A stretch of 64,000 nt of DNA from DASZIT01 sp963819695 (GCA_963819695.1 CAWFXD010000001.1:1178001-1242000); one strand, 5' to 3'. Positions 35,773 to 45,360 are shown, numbered from the stretch's first letter. Program-made: numbers and translations. The notes: generated by a model from the sequence alone, not told the origin.

Positions 35773-35786
35773 TTTGGAGCCTTCCC

Positions 35787-36146
35787 TCACTCAAGCCAGT
35801 GGATCCAATCCCGCTGTGCTCGCGGCGGTTCCTTGAGCAGCCTGCCCAGCGCAACCACCAGGTCCTCGGGGTATGAGAGTCGTCCTCGATGGAAGCGCCG
35901 CGGGGAAGTGAACACCACACCGGCATGATGCTCCTGCGTGGTTGACCAAACCCGGACTATGCGGTCGAAATCCTTGATGTTCTCAGTGACGACGGCCCGA
36001 CCCTCGGAGGTGGAATGGCGGAGGAGGTCCTCGTCGGCCAGTGCCGACAGCCGAGGATCATCGGCGGCGGCGAGGACGTCGTGACCCTTTCGTCGAAGTC
36101 GCCTGGCCGCCGCCGGCGAATGGTGGACGTCGAGAAGTAACTTCAT
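35787..36146 (-). CDS. DUF5615 PIN-like toxin-type protein
   Basis: 119 residues. Starts MKLLLDVH and continues HDVLAAADDPRLSALADEDLL, then AVVTENIKDFDRI, the acidic residue pattern of the DUF5615/Mut7-C PIN-like family (Asp6, a central acidic cluster, and the T-x-N-x-x-D-F motif). Such proteins are predicted nucleases. The ATG overlaps the stop of the upstream CopG/DUF433-like gene (ATGA), the usual antitoxin-first order. Toxicity untested. Confidence 0.75.
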   Translation of the reverse strand: MKLLLDVHHSPAAARRLRRKGHDVLAAADDPRLSALADEDLLRHSTSEGRAVVTENIKDFDRIVRVWSTTQEHHAGVVFTSPRRFHRGRLSYPEDLVVALGRLLKEPPRAQRDWIHWLE

Positions 36147-36568
36147 TCCCCGAGGAGTTGTTGCCGGCGGCGCCAGAGGGCATCGCCTTCCTCCGCGGCT
36201 GCTGCGTTGGTGTCGATGGTGGTATCGATCTCCTCCGGGAACTCGGTGTAGTAGTCGAGCGCGGCTGACACTTGCTCGGGGGAGAGGCCAAACAACTCCA
36301 CCGCTCGGTCGATCTTCTGCGCGGCTGGCACGTCGCCGCCTATGACACCGGCAATGACTTCCCAGATGTCCGGACCACCGACCAGGCCAGCCCGTCTTCC
36401 AGTCGCCCCGTCACGAAAAACGACGAGCGGGTGCCGACGCAGGCGGAGCCCCTCCTCGATCAACTCTTCGGCGAGGGCCGACGAGGAGAGTTTGCGAACG
36501 GCAGCTTCGGCTTTGAGGGCGCCGAGCACCTCCGAAGTTCGGAAACGGACGGAAAGTGGATGCGTCAT
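36143..36568 (-). CDS. Antitoxin-like protein, RHH N-terminus plus DUF433-like C-terminus
   Basis: 141 residues. LSVRFRTSEVLGALKAEAAVRKLSSSALAEELIEEGL is a ribbon-helix-helix-like start, and PDIWEVIAGVI then LSPEQVSAALDYYTEFPEEID is close to DUF433, a domain regularly paired with DUF5615. Leaderless: TACAAT ends six bases before ATG 36568, within a perfect palindrome. Likely represses its own promoter. Confidence 0.75.
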   Translation of the reverse strand: MTHPLSVRFRTSEVLGALKAEAAVRKLSSSALAEELIEEGLRLRRHPLVVFRDGATGRRAGLVGGPDIWEVIAGVIGGDVPAAQKIDRAVELFGLSPEQVSAALDYYTEFPEEIDTTIDTNAAAAEEGDALWRRRQQLLGE

Positions 36569-36585
36569 GACTACATTGTAGTCAT
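36567..36585. promoter_or_regulatory. Operator/promoter of the DUF433-DUF5615 pair
   Basis: Perfect inverted repeat ATGACTAC-ATT-GTAGTCAT (8-bp arms). Read on the minus strand it contains the -10 TACAAT (36574-36579) and runs into the start codon at 36568. Confidence 0.65.
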
Positions 36586-36744
36586 CAGAAGGCAGCATGC
36601 CACCACGGGCAACAACCAAGTCAGATTCCGGCGGCGCCGATCTCGGGGCGACCTTACGCATTGTGATCGTTCCCCAATCCGTCTCGGGCCTGACGATTAG
36701 CGTTCTTTCATGATTCAGTACCGGGTGTTCCAGGCGGGTTGCCG

Positions 36745-38599
36745 ATGAGCCGGGATCCCGGATCCCAGGTGGCGGGCCAGGTGGTCGTGCCCAGCCCTCT
36801 GCAAGGCACGGTGGTGAAGGTGGGGGTCACCCCCGGCCAGAAGATCGCGGCCGGCGGAATGCTGGTCATCATCGAGTCGATGAAGATGGAGCACGTGGTT
36901 TCCGCCTCCCGGGGCGGCGTCATCACCGCGGTGTCGGTCGATGTGGGGGATCTGGTGGCCGACGGTGAGACGGTGGCGGTCATCGAGCCGGGCGGCGCCG
37001 AGGCGGTGGCTTCCGACGCGGGGGCGGAAGCGGATCCCGACTCCATCCGGCCCGATCTGGCCGAGACCCAGGCGCGCCAGGCGATGACCCGCGACCCGGC
37101 CCGCCCGGAGATGGTCGAGCGACGGCACCGGGAGCATCGCCGCACGGCCCGGGAGAACATCGACGACCTGTGTGACCCGGGAAGCTTCACCGAGTACGGG
37201 TCGTTGGCCATCGCCGCCCAGCGCAACCGGCGCGACCTCGAAGAGCTGATCGCCCGCACCCCGGCCGACGGACTGGTGGCGGGCATCGGCCGGATCAACG
37301 GTGACCAGTTTGGGGAAAGGGCCGCGTGTGCGGTGCTGTCCTACGACTACACCGTCCTCGCCGGGACCCAGGGCCAGCAGAACCACCGCAAGAAGGACAG
37401 GATGTTCGAGCTGATCGAGCGGTTGCGGCTTCCCGTGGTCCTGTTCGCGGAGGGTGGAGGCGGACGCCCGGGCGACACCGACAACGCGGTGATCACCGGG
37501 CTCGATTGCATGGCCTTTGCCCTTTTCGGAGGATTGAGCGGGCTGGTCCCGCTGGTCGGGATCGCCTCGGGCCGCTGCTTTGCCGGCAACGCCGCCCTCC
37601 TCGGGTGCTGCGACGTGATCATCGCCACCCGGGAGTCGTCGATCGGGATGGGCGGGCCGGCCATGATCGAGGGTGGGGGCCTCGGCGTCGTCACCCCGGA
37701 TGAGATAGGCCCGATCGACGTGCAGACGGCCAACGGGGTGGTTGACCTGGTGGCCGACGATGATGCTCATGCCGTCCGGTTGGCCAAGCAATATCTCTCC
37801 TACTTTCAGGGCGCGCCTACCCGAATGGGCCTGCGCCGACCAACGGCGGCTGCGCTCGGCCATTCCGGAGAACCGCCTGCGGGTCTATCCCATCCGTGAT
37901 GTCATCGACACAGTGGCCGACACCGGGTCGGTGCTGGAGCTGCGTTCGGGCTTCGGGGCGGGGATGGTGACCGCGCTGATCCGGGTGGAGGGGCGACCGA
38001 TGGGGGTGGTGGCCAACAATCCGGTGCATCTCGGCGGCGCCATCGACCGCGACGGCGCCGACAAGGCCGCCCGTTTCCTGCAGCTGTGCGACGGCCACGA
38101 TCTCCCGGTGCTGTTCCTGTGCGACACCCCCGGGTTCATGGTGGGCCCGGAGGCGGAGAAGACCGGGCAGGTGCGCCACTTCAGCCGGATGTTCGTGACC
38201 GGGGCCAGCCTCACCGTGCCCTACTTCACCGTCATCCTGCGGAAGGGCTACGGCCTCGGCGCCCAGGCCATGGCCGGAGGGAGTTTCCGTTCCCCGCTGT
38301 TCACGGTGGCGTGGCCCACCGGGGAGCTCGGCGGAATGGGGCTCGAGGGGGCGGTGCAGTTGGGTTTCCGCCGTGAGCTCGATGCAGTGGAGGACGAGAC
38401 CGAACGAGCGGAGTTGTTCGATCGCATGGTCGCCCGGGCCTATGAGCACGGCAAGGCCCTCAACGTCGCCTCGGCGTTCGAGATCGACGACGTCATCGAC
38501 CCGGTCGACACCCGGCGCCGGATCGTCGAGACCCTTCGGGCGGTGCCGCCGACTCCGCCGCGGAGCGGCAAGAAACGGGCCTGCATCGACACCTGGTAA
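36745..38599 (+). CDS. Biotinyl-carrier/carboxyltransferase fusion, acyl-CoA carboxylase (frameshifted)
   Basis: Residues 10-85 are a biotinyl domain with biotinylation site ESMKMEH (Lys47). The rest is an acyl-CoA carboxylase carboxyltransferase (AccD/PccB type; GGGGRPGDTD, IGMGGPAMIEGGG, LCDTPGFMVGP). The frame breaks at a CC at 37816-37817; without one C the sequence reads on as QGALPEWACADQRRLRS, giving 617 residues. Usually the carrier is fused to biotin carboxylase, which is not in this window. The protein would transfer CO2 from biotin to an acyl-CoA. Probably a sequence error. Confidence 0.85.
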
Positions 38600-38640
38600 G
38601 GCGGTAGCCCTCGGCGGCCGGCATTCGGGTGAACCCGGGA

Positions 38641-38646
38641 TAGGTT
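38641..38646 (+). promoter_or_regulatory. Leaderless -10 box of the SNF2 gene
   Basis: TAGGTT ends eight bases before ATG 38655; no Shine-Dalgarno. Confidence 0.5.
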
Positions 38647-38654
38647 GCCAATGC

Positions 38655-41561
38655 ATGTCCCTTCGCCCGACCGACATCCAGGATGGGCAGGCGACGCTGG
38701 ATGTCGGTCTCGGCCCGGAGCTGTTGGCGAGCCGGGAGATCACCTTTGAACCCGCCGATCCTCCCCGCTCCGGGCGGTTTGTGGCCTTCGACCCGCGCCG
38801 CGGGAGCACCCCGTCGCCGGGTGATGGTGATGGCGGTGTCGACATGGCCGAAGTGGTGGTGCCGGCGGGCCGGGGCATCCGACGGCGATGGGTTCCGGCC
38901 ACCTACCTGTCGGTGGCCGAAGTCCTTCCGTTGTTGATGGAGCTGGACAGCAGCCATCCGATGAGCCCGCCCCGCACCAGTGCGCGGGTATGGGCGGCGG
39001 TGATGACCGCCGGACTCGGGGTGATGGCCCGCGGCCGTCTGTTCCCGATCGTCACCGGCGCCGGAAACGATGGGTGGAGAGTCGGACCGCTGGGCCCGGC
39101 CGATCTGGGTCTGCTCGAAGACCTGGCCGAGTCGTTTCCGGCCTGGGCCCACGCCCTCCCCCTGGAAGGCTCGTCGCCGCTGCGGCTCCACTCGCCGTCG
39201 TGGCTGATCCGGGCGGCCTGGGACGCGCTGGCCGATTCCCTGGTCCGGACCCCGGCGGCGGAATTGGTGACCGGGTCACCGCTGTTTTCCGCCTCGGCGC
39301 CCCAGCCGGTGGGCGACCTGCGGCACTGGCTGGCCGGGGCCGAGCCCGGCATCGACACCGGGCCGGCCATCGGGCTTCGGGTGGAGTTTTCCGGGGACCC
39401 GGCTTCGTCGGGAGAAGCCGGTGGTTCCCGGCCGTCGGCCCGGGGCGTGGTCCAGCTGACCAGCCGGGACGATCCCGGCCAAGCCGTGGATCAGGCCGAC
39501 CTCGCCGGGCTTCCTCCCGATCGGCTGGCCGTGTTCGGCGAGGCGGTGGCCGAGGGATTGCGCATGACCCTGTCCCGCGGGGCCCGGGCGTGGTCGACAC
39601 TGCTGCCTCTCACCCGGGAGGGATCGACCGGGGTGCTTCTGTTGGACGATGCCGCCGTCGAAGACCTGGCCGGCGACGCGGGAGTCGCGCTTGGCGGGGC
39701 TGGCATCGACGTGGTGTGGCCGTCACAACTCTCGTCAACCGGGCTGACGTTGGAGGCGGCGATTTCCTCGCCGTCGCCCGGAACCGGCGCCCCGGTCTCC
39801 GGTGGGCTGACCCTCGACACCGTGCTCGAGTTCCGGTGGCGGGTGGTGATGGATGGTGTGGTCCTGAGCGAGGAGGAACTTGCCCGACTGGCCACGGCCC
39901 GGGGCGGGATCGTTCGACTGCGCGGCCGGTGGATGATGGCTGACTTGTCGTTGGTGGAGAAGGCCACCTCGGGTCGGGTGGAACGGATGGGAAGTGGCGA
40001 AGCCATCGGGTCCCTGCTCGGCGGTCACGCGGAGATCGGCGGCGAACGAATCCCGGTGATCGGCAGCGGGGCGATTGCCGACCTCGTCGAGCGGCTGGCC
40101 AACCTGGCCGGGGACGAATCGATCGGCGACCTGGCGCCGCCACCGGGTCTGGTCGGCGAGTTGCGCCCGTACCAGCTCCGGGGGGTGGCCTGGCTCGAGC
40201 AGGTGTGCCGCCTCGGGCTCGGCGGCTGCCTGGCCGACGACATGGGACTGGGGAAGACGATTCAGGTCATCGCCCTCCACCTCCATCGCCGGGCGCGCGG
40301 CCCGGCCACCATGTTGGTCGTCTGTCCCACTTCGTTGTTGGGCAACTGGGAACGGGAGCTGCACCGTTTCGCTCCCGAGGTGCCGGTCCGCCGGTATCAC
40401 GGCGGCGATCGCCATCTCGATGACCTGGCTGACGACGAGGTGGTGCTGGCCACCTACGGCGTCGTCCGCCGCGACCACCAGGTGCTGTCGGCGGCCGGCT
40501 TCTCCCTGGTGGTGGCCGATGAGGCTCAACACGCCAAGAACCCGGTCTCGGAGACGGCCCGATCACTGCGGGCGATTCCCGCATCCGCCCGGGTGGCGTT
40601 GACCGGCACCCCGGTGGAGAACCGGCTGACGGAGCTGTGGTCGATCCTCGACTGGACCACCCCGGGACTGCTGGGCCCGCTCCGGCGTTTCCGGCGCTCG
40701 GTGGCGGTACCGGTGGAGCGGTACCGCGACGTCGAGGTCACCGACCGGCTCACCCGGGTGATCCGTCCGTTCCTGCTTCGCCGGCGGAAGACCGATCCGG
40801 CGATCTCCCCGGAGCTGCCCCCTCGGACGGTTTCCGACCTCCCGGTTCCGCTGACGCCGGAGCAGGCATCGCTCTATGCCGGCGAGGTGACCGAGGCGTT
40901 GGCGGTCATCGCCGAGCGGACCGGGATCTCCCGCCGGGGGATGGTCCTGCGGCTGCTGACGGTGTTGAAGCAGATCTGCAACCACCCGGCTCAGTACCTC
41001 CACGAACCGGGTCCGGTGCTGGGCCGCTCGGGCAAGCTGGCGGCGCTGGAGGAACTTCTCGAGGTCATCCTGGCCGAGGGCGAATCGGTGCTGGTGTTCA
41101 GCCAGTTCGTGGAGATGCTCACCCTGATCGAATCCCGCCTGAAGGAATTGGGGGTGGGCACCCTGTTTCTCCATGGCGGCGCCGCCAGCCACCGCCGCGA
41201 GGAGATGGTGGAGGCATTCCAGACCGGAGAGGCGCCGGTGTTCCTGCTCTCGTTGAAAGCCGGTGGGGTGGGTCTCAATCTGACCCGGGCAACCCACGTG
41301 ATCCACTTCGACCGATGGTGGAATCCGGCGGTGGAGGACCAGGCCACCGACCGAGCCCACCGGATCGGCCAGCACCGGCCGGTGCAGGTGCACCGCCTGG
41401 TCACTGAAGGCACGCTGGAGGATCGGATCGCGGTCATGCTCGAGCGGAAGCGCAATCTGGCCGAGATGGTGGTGGGCGAGGGGGAGGCGTGGCTGACCGA
41501 GCTCTCCGACGCGGAGTTGGCCGAACTGGTCACTCTCGGTTCGTCAGGTGATGACCGGTGA
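38655..41561 (+). CDS. SNF2-family DNA helicase/ATPase
   Basis: 968 residues. The N-terminal half (about 1-480) is the SNF2-associated domain seen in bacterial HelZ/RapA-like proteins. The motor follows: DDMGLGKT (Walker A, about 527), TSLLGNWERE, VVADEAQHAKN (DEAQ box), LTGTPVENRL, then the second lobe SLKAGGVGLNLTRATHVIHFDRWWNPAVEDQATDRAHRIGQ. It would translocate on double-stranded DNA. ATG 38655 is supported by the -10 box. It overlaps the following gene (GTGA), often a SWIM-type partner in actinobacteria. Confidence 0.92.
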   Translation: MSLRPTDIQDGQATLDVGLGPELLASREITFEPADPPRSGRFVAFDPRRGSTPSPGDGDGGVDMAEVVVPAGRGIRRRWVPATYLSVAEVLPLLMELDSSHPMSPPRTSARVWAAVMTAGLGVMARGRLFPIVTGAGNDGWRVGPLGPADLGLLEDLAESFPAWAHALPLEGSSPLRLHSPSWLIRAAWDALADSLVRTPAAELVTGSPLFSASAPQPVGDLRHWLAGAEPGIDTGPAIGLRVEFSGDPASSGEAGGSRPSARGVVQLTSRDDPGQAVDQADLAGLPPDRLAVFGEAVAEGLRMTLSRGARAWSTLLPLTREGSTGVLLLDDAAVEDLAGDAGVALGGAGIDVVWPSQLSSTGLTLEAAISSPSPGTGAPVSGGLTLDTVLEFRWRVVMDGVVLSEEELARLATARGGIVRLRGRWMMADLSLVEKATSGRVERMGSGEAIGSLLGGHAEIGGERIPVIGSGAIADLVERLANLAGDESIGDLAPPPGLVGELRPYQLRGVAWLEQVCRLGLGGCLADDMGLGKTIQVIALHLHRRARGPATMLVVCPTSLLGNWERELHRFAPEVPVRRYHGGDRHLDDLADDEVVLATYGVVRRDHQVLSAAGFSLVVADEAQHAKNPVSETARSLRAIPASARVALTGTPVENRLTELWSILDWTTPGLLGPLRRFRRSVAVPVERYRDVEVTDRLTRVIRPFLLRRRKTDPAISPELPPRTVSDLPVPLTPEQASLYAGEVTEALAVIAERTGISRRGMVLRLLTVLKQICNHPAQYLHEPGPVLGRSGKLAALEELLEVILAEGESVLVFSQFVEMLTLIESRLKELGVGTLFLHGGAASHRREEMVEAFQTGEAPVFLLSLKAGGVGLNLTRATHVIHFDRWWNPAVEDQATDRAHRIGQHRPVQVHRLVTEGTLEDRIAVMLERKRNLAEMVVGEGEAWLTELSDAELAELVTLGSSGDDR

Positions 41562-42208
41562 GCCCGGAGCGACCCCCGACCGGGGCGGCTGAGCCCATCG
41601 ACCTCGACGAAGGGGTCGGGGCCGCAGACGCGTGGTCACGCCAGCCGGCGGCGCTCCCCGCCATCCCCCCTCCGCCCCGGGTGCCGGGCCGCCCGGACAT
41701 CGGGGTGACCGACCTGCCCGGTGACCGACGACTCCTGGGCGATTCGTTGCGGGTGCTGGCCTATGACGCCGCCACCCGGGCCTGGTCGCTGGCGTCGGGC
41801 GAGGTGGAGACCGGCCTGTTCCTGTCGGTCGAGCAGGATCTTGCCCGGTGGGCCGCCGCCCTCTTCGAATCGGATCTGGTCGATGTGGATCTGGGTCCGA
41901 GCCTGGCCGAACTGGCCCGGAGCACCGGCATCTCGTCGCGAGAGCTCGAGCGGCGGGCATTGGCCTGGCACGATGGCGGGGTCGGGGGTTACGCCGCCCT
42001 GGTCGATTCGTGGGATCCGGGCCCGGGCGAACTGGATCCGGGCCGCCGGCGACTGGGAGCATCGACCATCACCCGACGCAACCGGCTCACCCGGGACGAC
42101 GAGCAGCTGCGACTGGGCCGTGACGGACACTGGTACCCGTACCGGAAGACACGCAACGGCTGGGACCCGGACGGCCCGCCGTTCGAAGAGAGCGAATTGG
42201 CCCGCTGA
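41558..42208 (+). CDS. Partner protein of SNF2 helicase, unknown function
   Basis: 216 residues; GTG overlaps the helicase stop by four bases. Pro-rich start, then a compact helical region and a conserved-looking C-terminal block LRLGRDGHWYPYRKTRNGWDPDGPP. The last block resembles the end of SWIM zinc-finger proteins that neighbour SNF2 genes in other actinobacteria, but no CxCxnCxH is present. Possibly a SWIM partner that has lost its finger. Function unknown. Confidence 0.6.
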   Translation: MSPERPPTGAAEPIDLDEGVGAADAWSRQPAALPAIPPPPRVPGRPDIGVTDLPGDRRLLGDSLRVLAYDAATRAWSLASGEVETGLFLSVEQDLARWAAALFESDLVDVDLGPSLAELARSTGISSRELERRALAWHDGGVGGYAALVDSWDPGPGELDPGRRRLGASTITRRNRLTRDDEQLRLGRDGHWYPYRKTRNGWDPDGPPFEESELAR

Positions 42209-42254
42209 CCCGGTTGGACATCGACCCGGGGCGCCATGCCGACAATTGAGATCG

Positions 42255-43539
42255 TCAGGGCTTTTGTTGCCACACTCGGACGTACTGGACCTCGGTGGTG
42301 GCCGGCAACGGGGTGGTCACCGGATTGAAGTTGTTGGTCCCGATGCCCAACGCCTGGGTCAGGTTGATGAAGAAGGGTTGGTTGAAGGGCTGCGGGGCAA
42401 CCAGGGGCGAAGACGGGATCCAGTGATCGACCAGGCAGGTCGTCCCGTTGTAGAGCATGGTGATGGTGGTGGGCGTCCATTCGACCACGAAGTCGTTGAA
42501 CACATTGGGGTTGAAGGTGCAGGCGTCATTGGTGACGGTGTTGGTGTCGGTGGTGGCGTTGACCGTCCAACTGTCGTAGTTGTAGTGGATGTAGGGGATG
42601 GCCAGGGTCGGGTACTCGCTGAACATCTCCGCGATGTCGATCTCCCCCGAGGCCGGCCATGGCCCGAACTGGGTCTCGTTCTGGGGGAGGAGCCAGAGGG
42701 ACGACTGGAGCCCGGCCACCGTCGCCGCCGGGATCTTGGCTCTCACCTCGAAGCGCCCGTAGGCCTGGGAGAACAACCCGTAGGTAGCTACGGTCCCACT
42801 GGTGTATTGGGTGGTGAAAGGGCCCCACGGGGTGTTGCAGCTGAACGGAGCCGCCTCTTTGCGGGCGGTCAGGCTCAGATAGCCGTTGCCCACCGAGATG
42901 TTGTTGGGGGAGTTCACATAGCAGGCCACCGCCCCGGAGAGATAGCCGCTGGCCGCGGTGGTGATCGGGATCCATTGGCTCGGATTGAGCGAGGTGCCGG
43001 TGAACTCGGTGTCGAAGCTGCAGGTCCAGGTGGAGCCGTCGGCCACCAACGTCTGCTGATTGCCGCAGTTCGTCCCGCTGGGGATGGTGGTCGTGGTGGT
43101 CGACGTCGTAGTGGTCGTGGTAGGTGGAGGTGGAGGTGGAGGTCGAGGTCGAGGTCGAGGTCGAGGTGGAGGTGGAGGTGGAGGTCGAGGTGGTCGTGGT
43201 GGGCGCCGGGAAGAGAGAGCCGATCAACCCGTCGAGGCCGCCGAACAATCCTCCGAGGCCAAACGGGTCCGTGGCGCTGGTCAGCCTGGCAAGCGCCGGC
43301 TTCACGGGGGCGGGCTGGGCTGGCACCACCATGACCGCGACCAGGCCGGCAATCGCTCCCACGAAAGTCAGCGATCCTGACCAATGCATCAACCGCCGGT
43401 GAGCAGACGGTGCGCGCTGTACTCGGTGCGCCGGGGACGCAGGCTGTATCCGGTGCGCCGGGGACACAGGCTGTATCCGGTGCGCCGGGGACGCAGGCTG
43501 TATCCGGTGTGCAGGTTGTCTTCTCCGCCGCGACGGCAT
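42255..43539 (-). CDS. Exported GH16 glycoside hydrolase (frameshifted in linker)
   Basis: Beta-glucanase of family GH16: catalytic site GEIDIAEMF (ExDxxE), with flanking SSLWLLPQN and FEVRAKIP. Upstream of it, in another frame, lie a Thr/Ser linker, one membrane segment (SLTFVGAIAGLVAVMVV) and a cytoplasmic N-terminus made of four HRIQPASPA-like 9-mers. Removing one base near 43122 (the A in GGTAGG) joins the parts into 427 residues. ATG 43539 has AGGGAG upstream. The break lies in a hexamer repeat, so misassembly is likely. Probably anchored and facing outwards. Confidence 0.8.
43120..43200 (-). repeat. Hexanucleotide Thr-Ser repeat
   Basis: Run of GGTGGA/GGTCGA-type hexamers (plus strand) that codes (TS)n in the GH16 linker. 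Slippage-prone; the frameshift of the gene sits at its edge. Confidence 0.75.
43408..43515 (-). repeat. 27-bp tandem repeat in the GH16 N-terminus
   Basis: Four in-frame 27-bp units, coding PAHRIQPAS three times (one Ala to Val change) and a diverged PAHRVQRAP. They code basic, Pro-containing residues on the inner side of the membrane. Confidence 0.75.
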
Positions 43540-43705
43540 TTGTACCGCTCCCTGTTCGGTGGGACGTTCCTGATCCACGACTGCGTCGAGGGAGCAGCAT
43601 ATAAATGGTACACACAAAAAACGGTGATACCCCAAGAAATGACCCGAAGTGGGTGGGTGCCCTGCGAGTGGGCCGTCAGACTAACCCCTGAGGTACGAAC
43701 CCGGG
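43540..43705. other. Intergenic region upstream of GH16
   Basis: 166 bp between the DsbA-family and GH16 genes, with an AT-rich patch (about 43598-43630, containing ATATAAATGG and a run of six A) that probably holds the GH16 promoter on the minus strand. No clear terminator. Confidence 0.4.
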
Positions 43706-44449
43706 TTACGGCGCCCGGTTGGTGATGGTGAACCAGTCGCGGGCGGTGAGATAGGCCGAGAACGTGGTGGCGATGGCCTCGATGTCCTCGGATCTCTTGG
43801 GGCGCTGGACTTCGTAGAGGTGGGGGAACTCTAGCCATCCGGTGAGGTTCTGCCACAGCCGGACAGCGGCATCTCCCCGGGGAGGATCGATGAGCACCGG
43901 ACCGAAGATCGCCTGACCGTCGGGGAAGACCAGAGTCGGCACGCCGAAGGCCCCCTTGGCCACCACTGCGTCATGTTCGGCATGGACTTCGTCGCCGGTG
44001 GTCGGATCCTCGATCGCCGCCCGGACCAGACCCGGGTCGAGACCGAGACCTGTGAGCAGTTCCTCGGCCACTTCGGGGCGGTGCGGCTTCCTTCCCTCGA
44101 CGTGCAGGGCATGTCCCGCCGCCTGATACCACTGATCGAGGAGATCCATATCCGTCCGCCGGAGCAGCGCGCCGATCCGCATCATCGACCATCCGTAGGA
44201 CCACTCCCGCTCCCACGGGTGCTTCTTCCCCTCCACCCGGTTGATCTCCTCGAGGCTGAAGAATCGCCAACTCACCTCGATGCCGGCGGTGTCGCGAACC
44301 TCCCGCATCCACAACGAGGTCTGGTAGGCGTAGGGGCACATGATGTCGAAGTGGAAGTCGACGTGGCCCGGGGACGCCGGAGCGGGTGGGTCGGAGGTGG
44401 GGGTGTTGCCGATCCGGCCAGAGTAGCCAACCGGGCCGTAGGCCACCAT
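43706..44449 (-). CDS. DsbA-family thioredoxin-fold protein
   Basis: 247 residues with a DsbA-type insert fold: VDFHFDIMCPYAYQTSLWMRE at the active site, then the helical insertion and AFGVPTLVFPDGQAIFG (cis-Pro loop). The active site has one Cys (CPYA), like 2-hydroxychromene-2-carboxylate isomerase and FrnE relatives, rather than CxxC. Probably a glutathione- or mycothiol-linked isomerase or dehalogenase. Start shares a base with the LysR stop (TGATG), so the pair is coupled. Confidence 0.8.
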   Translation of the reverse strand: MVAYGPVGYSGRIGNTPTSDPPAPASPGHVDFHFDIMCPYAYQTSLWMREVRDTAGIEVSWRFFSLEEINRVEGKKHPWEREWSYGWSMMRIGALLRRTDMDLLDQWYQAAGHALHVEGRKPHRPEVAEELLTGLGLDPGLVRAAIEDPTTGDEVHAEHDAVVAKGAFGVPTLVFPDGQAIFGPVLIDPPRGDAAVRLWQNLTGWLEFPHLYEVQRPKRSEDIEAIATTFSAYLTARDWFTITNRAP

Positions 44450-45348
44450 CAGTCGGAGCCGGTGGCCAACTCGACGAAGCGACGAGCCGCCGGGGCCAGT
44501 TGGCCGGCCAGATGAATGAGCACGATCGAACGGGTGACAGGAGGATCGGGGCGGACCACGGTGGCGCCGTGAAGCTCGGCCACCCCGGCGGTGGCCTCCG
44601 GCACCAGGGCGGCGCCGGCTCCGGCCAGGACCAAGGGCAGCATGGCGTCGCGCTGGGCGGTGACGACCGCCACCCGTGGCCCGGGCCCCGACCCGCCGCC
44701 CAACCCCTCATCGAGGAGCCGGCGGGTGGAGGTGCCCGGCGGGGCGGCTACGAACGGGAGGTCGATCAAGGTGGACATGTCCACCCGGGTCTTCCCTCCG
44801 GCTTGGGTCTGGAGCCAAGTTGGCGCCATCCCCGGCGGCAACACCAGCACCAGCTCCTGTTCGCCGAGCGGATGGGCCACCAGCCCCTCCGGCAGCCGAT
44901 CGGAGTCGGTGAGGCCGAGCTCGCGCCGCCCGTCCCGGACCATGGCCACCACCCCGGCCGAGTCTTCCGGGGCGGCCAGGTCGACGGTCACCTCCGGGTG
45001 ATTGTGCCGGAACCGACCCACGATCCCGGCCAGCGGGTCGGCGGCCAGGGTGGGGAGGCTGGCGATGGCCAAGCTGCCGGCTTCCAGCCCGGTGACCGCC
45101 GTCACCGCGGCTCGGCCCGTCTCCACGTCCCGCAACGCCTGCCGGGCGGGACCGATGAGGGCGGCCCCGGCCGGTGTCACCACCACCCGCCGGCCCAGGC
45201 GGTGGAAGAGAACGGTGCCGAGTTCGGTCTCGAGCTCTTTGACGGCCAGGGACAGGGCGGGCTGGGATACCGACACCGCTCGGGCGGCGGCGGTGAACCC
45301 CTGATGGTCGGCCACCGCCAGGAAGTGCTCGAGCCTGCGTAGATCCAT
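44449..45348 (-). CDS. LysR-type transcriptional regulator
   Basis: 299 residues. N-terminal winged helix (LRRLEHFLAVADHQGFTAAARAVSVSQPALSLAVKELE) and a periplasmic-binding-like effector domain. It is divergent from the MFS exporter at 45419 and coupled to the DsbA-family gene, so either could be its target. TATGAT ends six bases before the ATG, so the message should be leaderless. Confidence 0.9.
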   Translation of the reverse strand: MDLRRLEHFLAVADHQGFTAAARAVSVSQPALSLAVKELETELGTVLFHRLGRRVVVTPAGAALIGPARQALRDVETGRAAVTAVTGLEAGSLAIASLPTLAADPLAGIVGRFRHNHPEVTVDLAAPEDSAGVVAMVRDGRRELGLTDSDRLPEGLVAHPLGEQELVLVLPPGMAPTWLQTQAGGKTRVDMSTLIDLPFVAAPPGTSTRRLLDEGLGGGSGPGPRVAVVTAQRDAMLPLVLAGAGAALVPEATAGVAELHGATVVRPDPPVTRSIVLIHLAGQLAPAARRFVELATGSD

Positions 45349-45360
45349 TTGCAAATCATA
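45347..45360 (-). promoter_or_regulatory. Leaderless promoter of lysR with palindrome
   Basis: TATGAT (45355-45360, minus strand), six bases, then ATG 45348. The perfect palindrome ATTTGCAAAT (45347-45356) overlaps both. The whole 45349-45395 region is AT-rich, unlike its surroundings. Confidence 0.55.

Noticed and set aside
43060..43402. Gly/Val-rich open frames on the plus strand over the GH16 linker
   Set aside because: Products of the hexamer repeat read on the opposite strand; no start signal and no homology.
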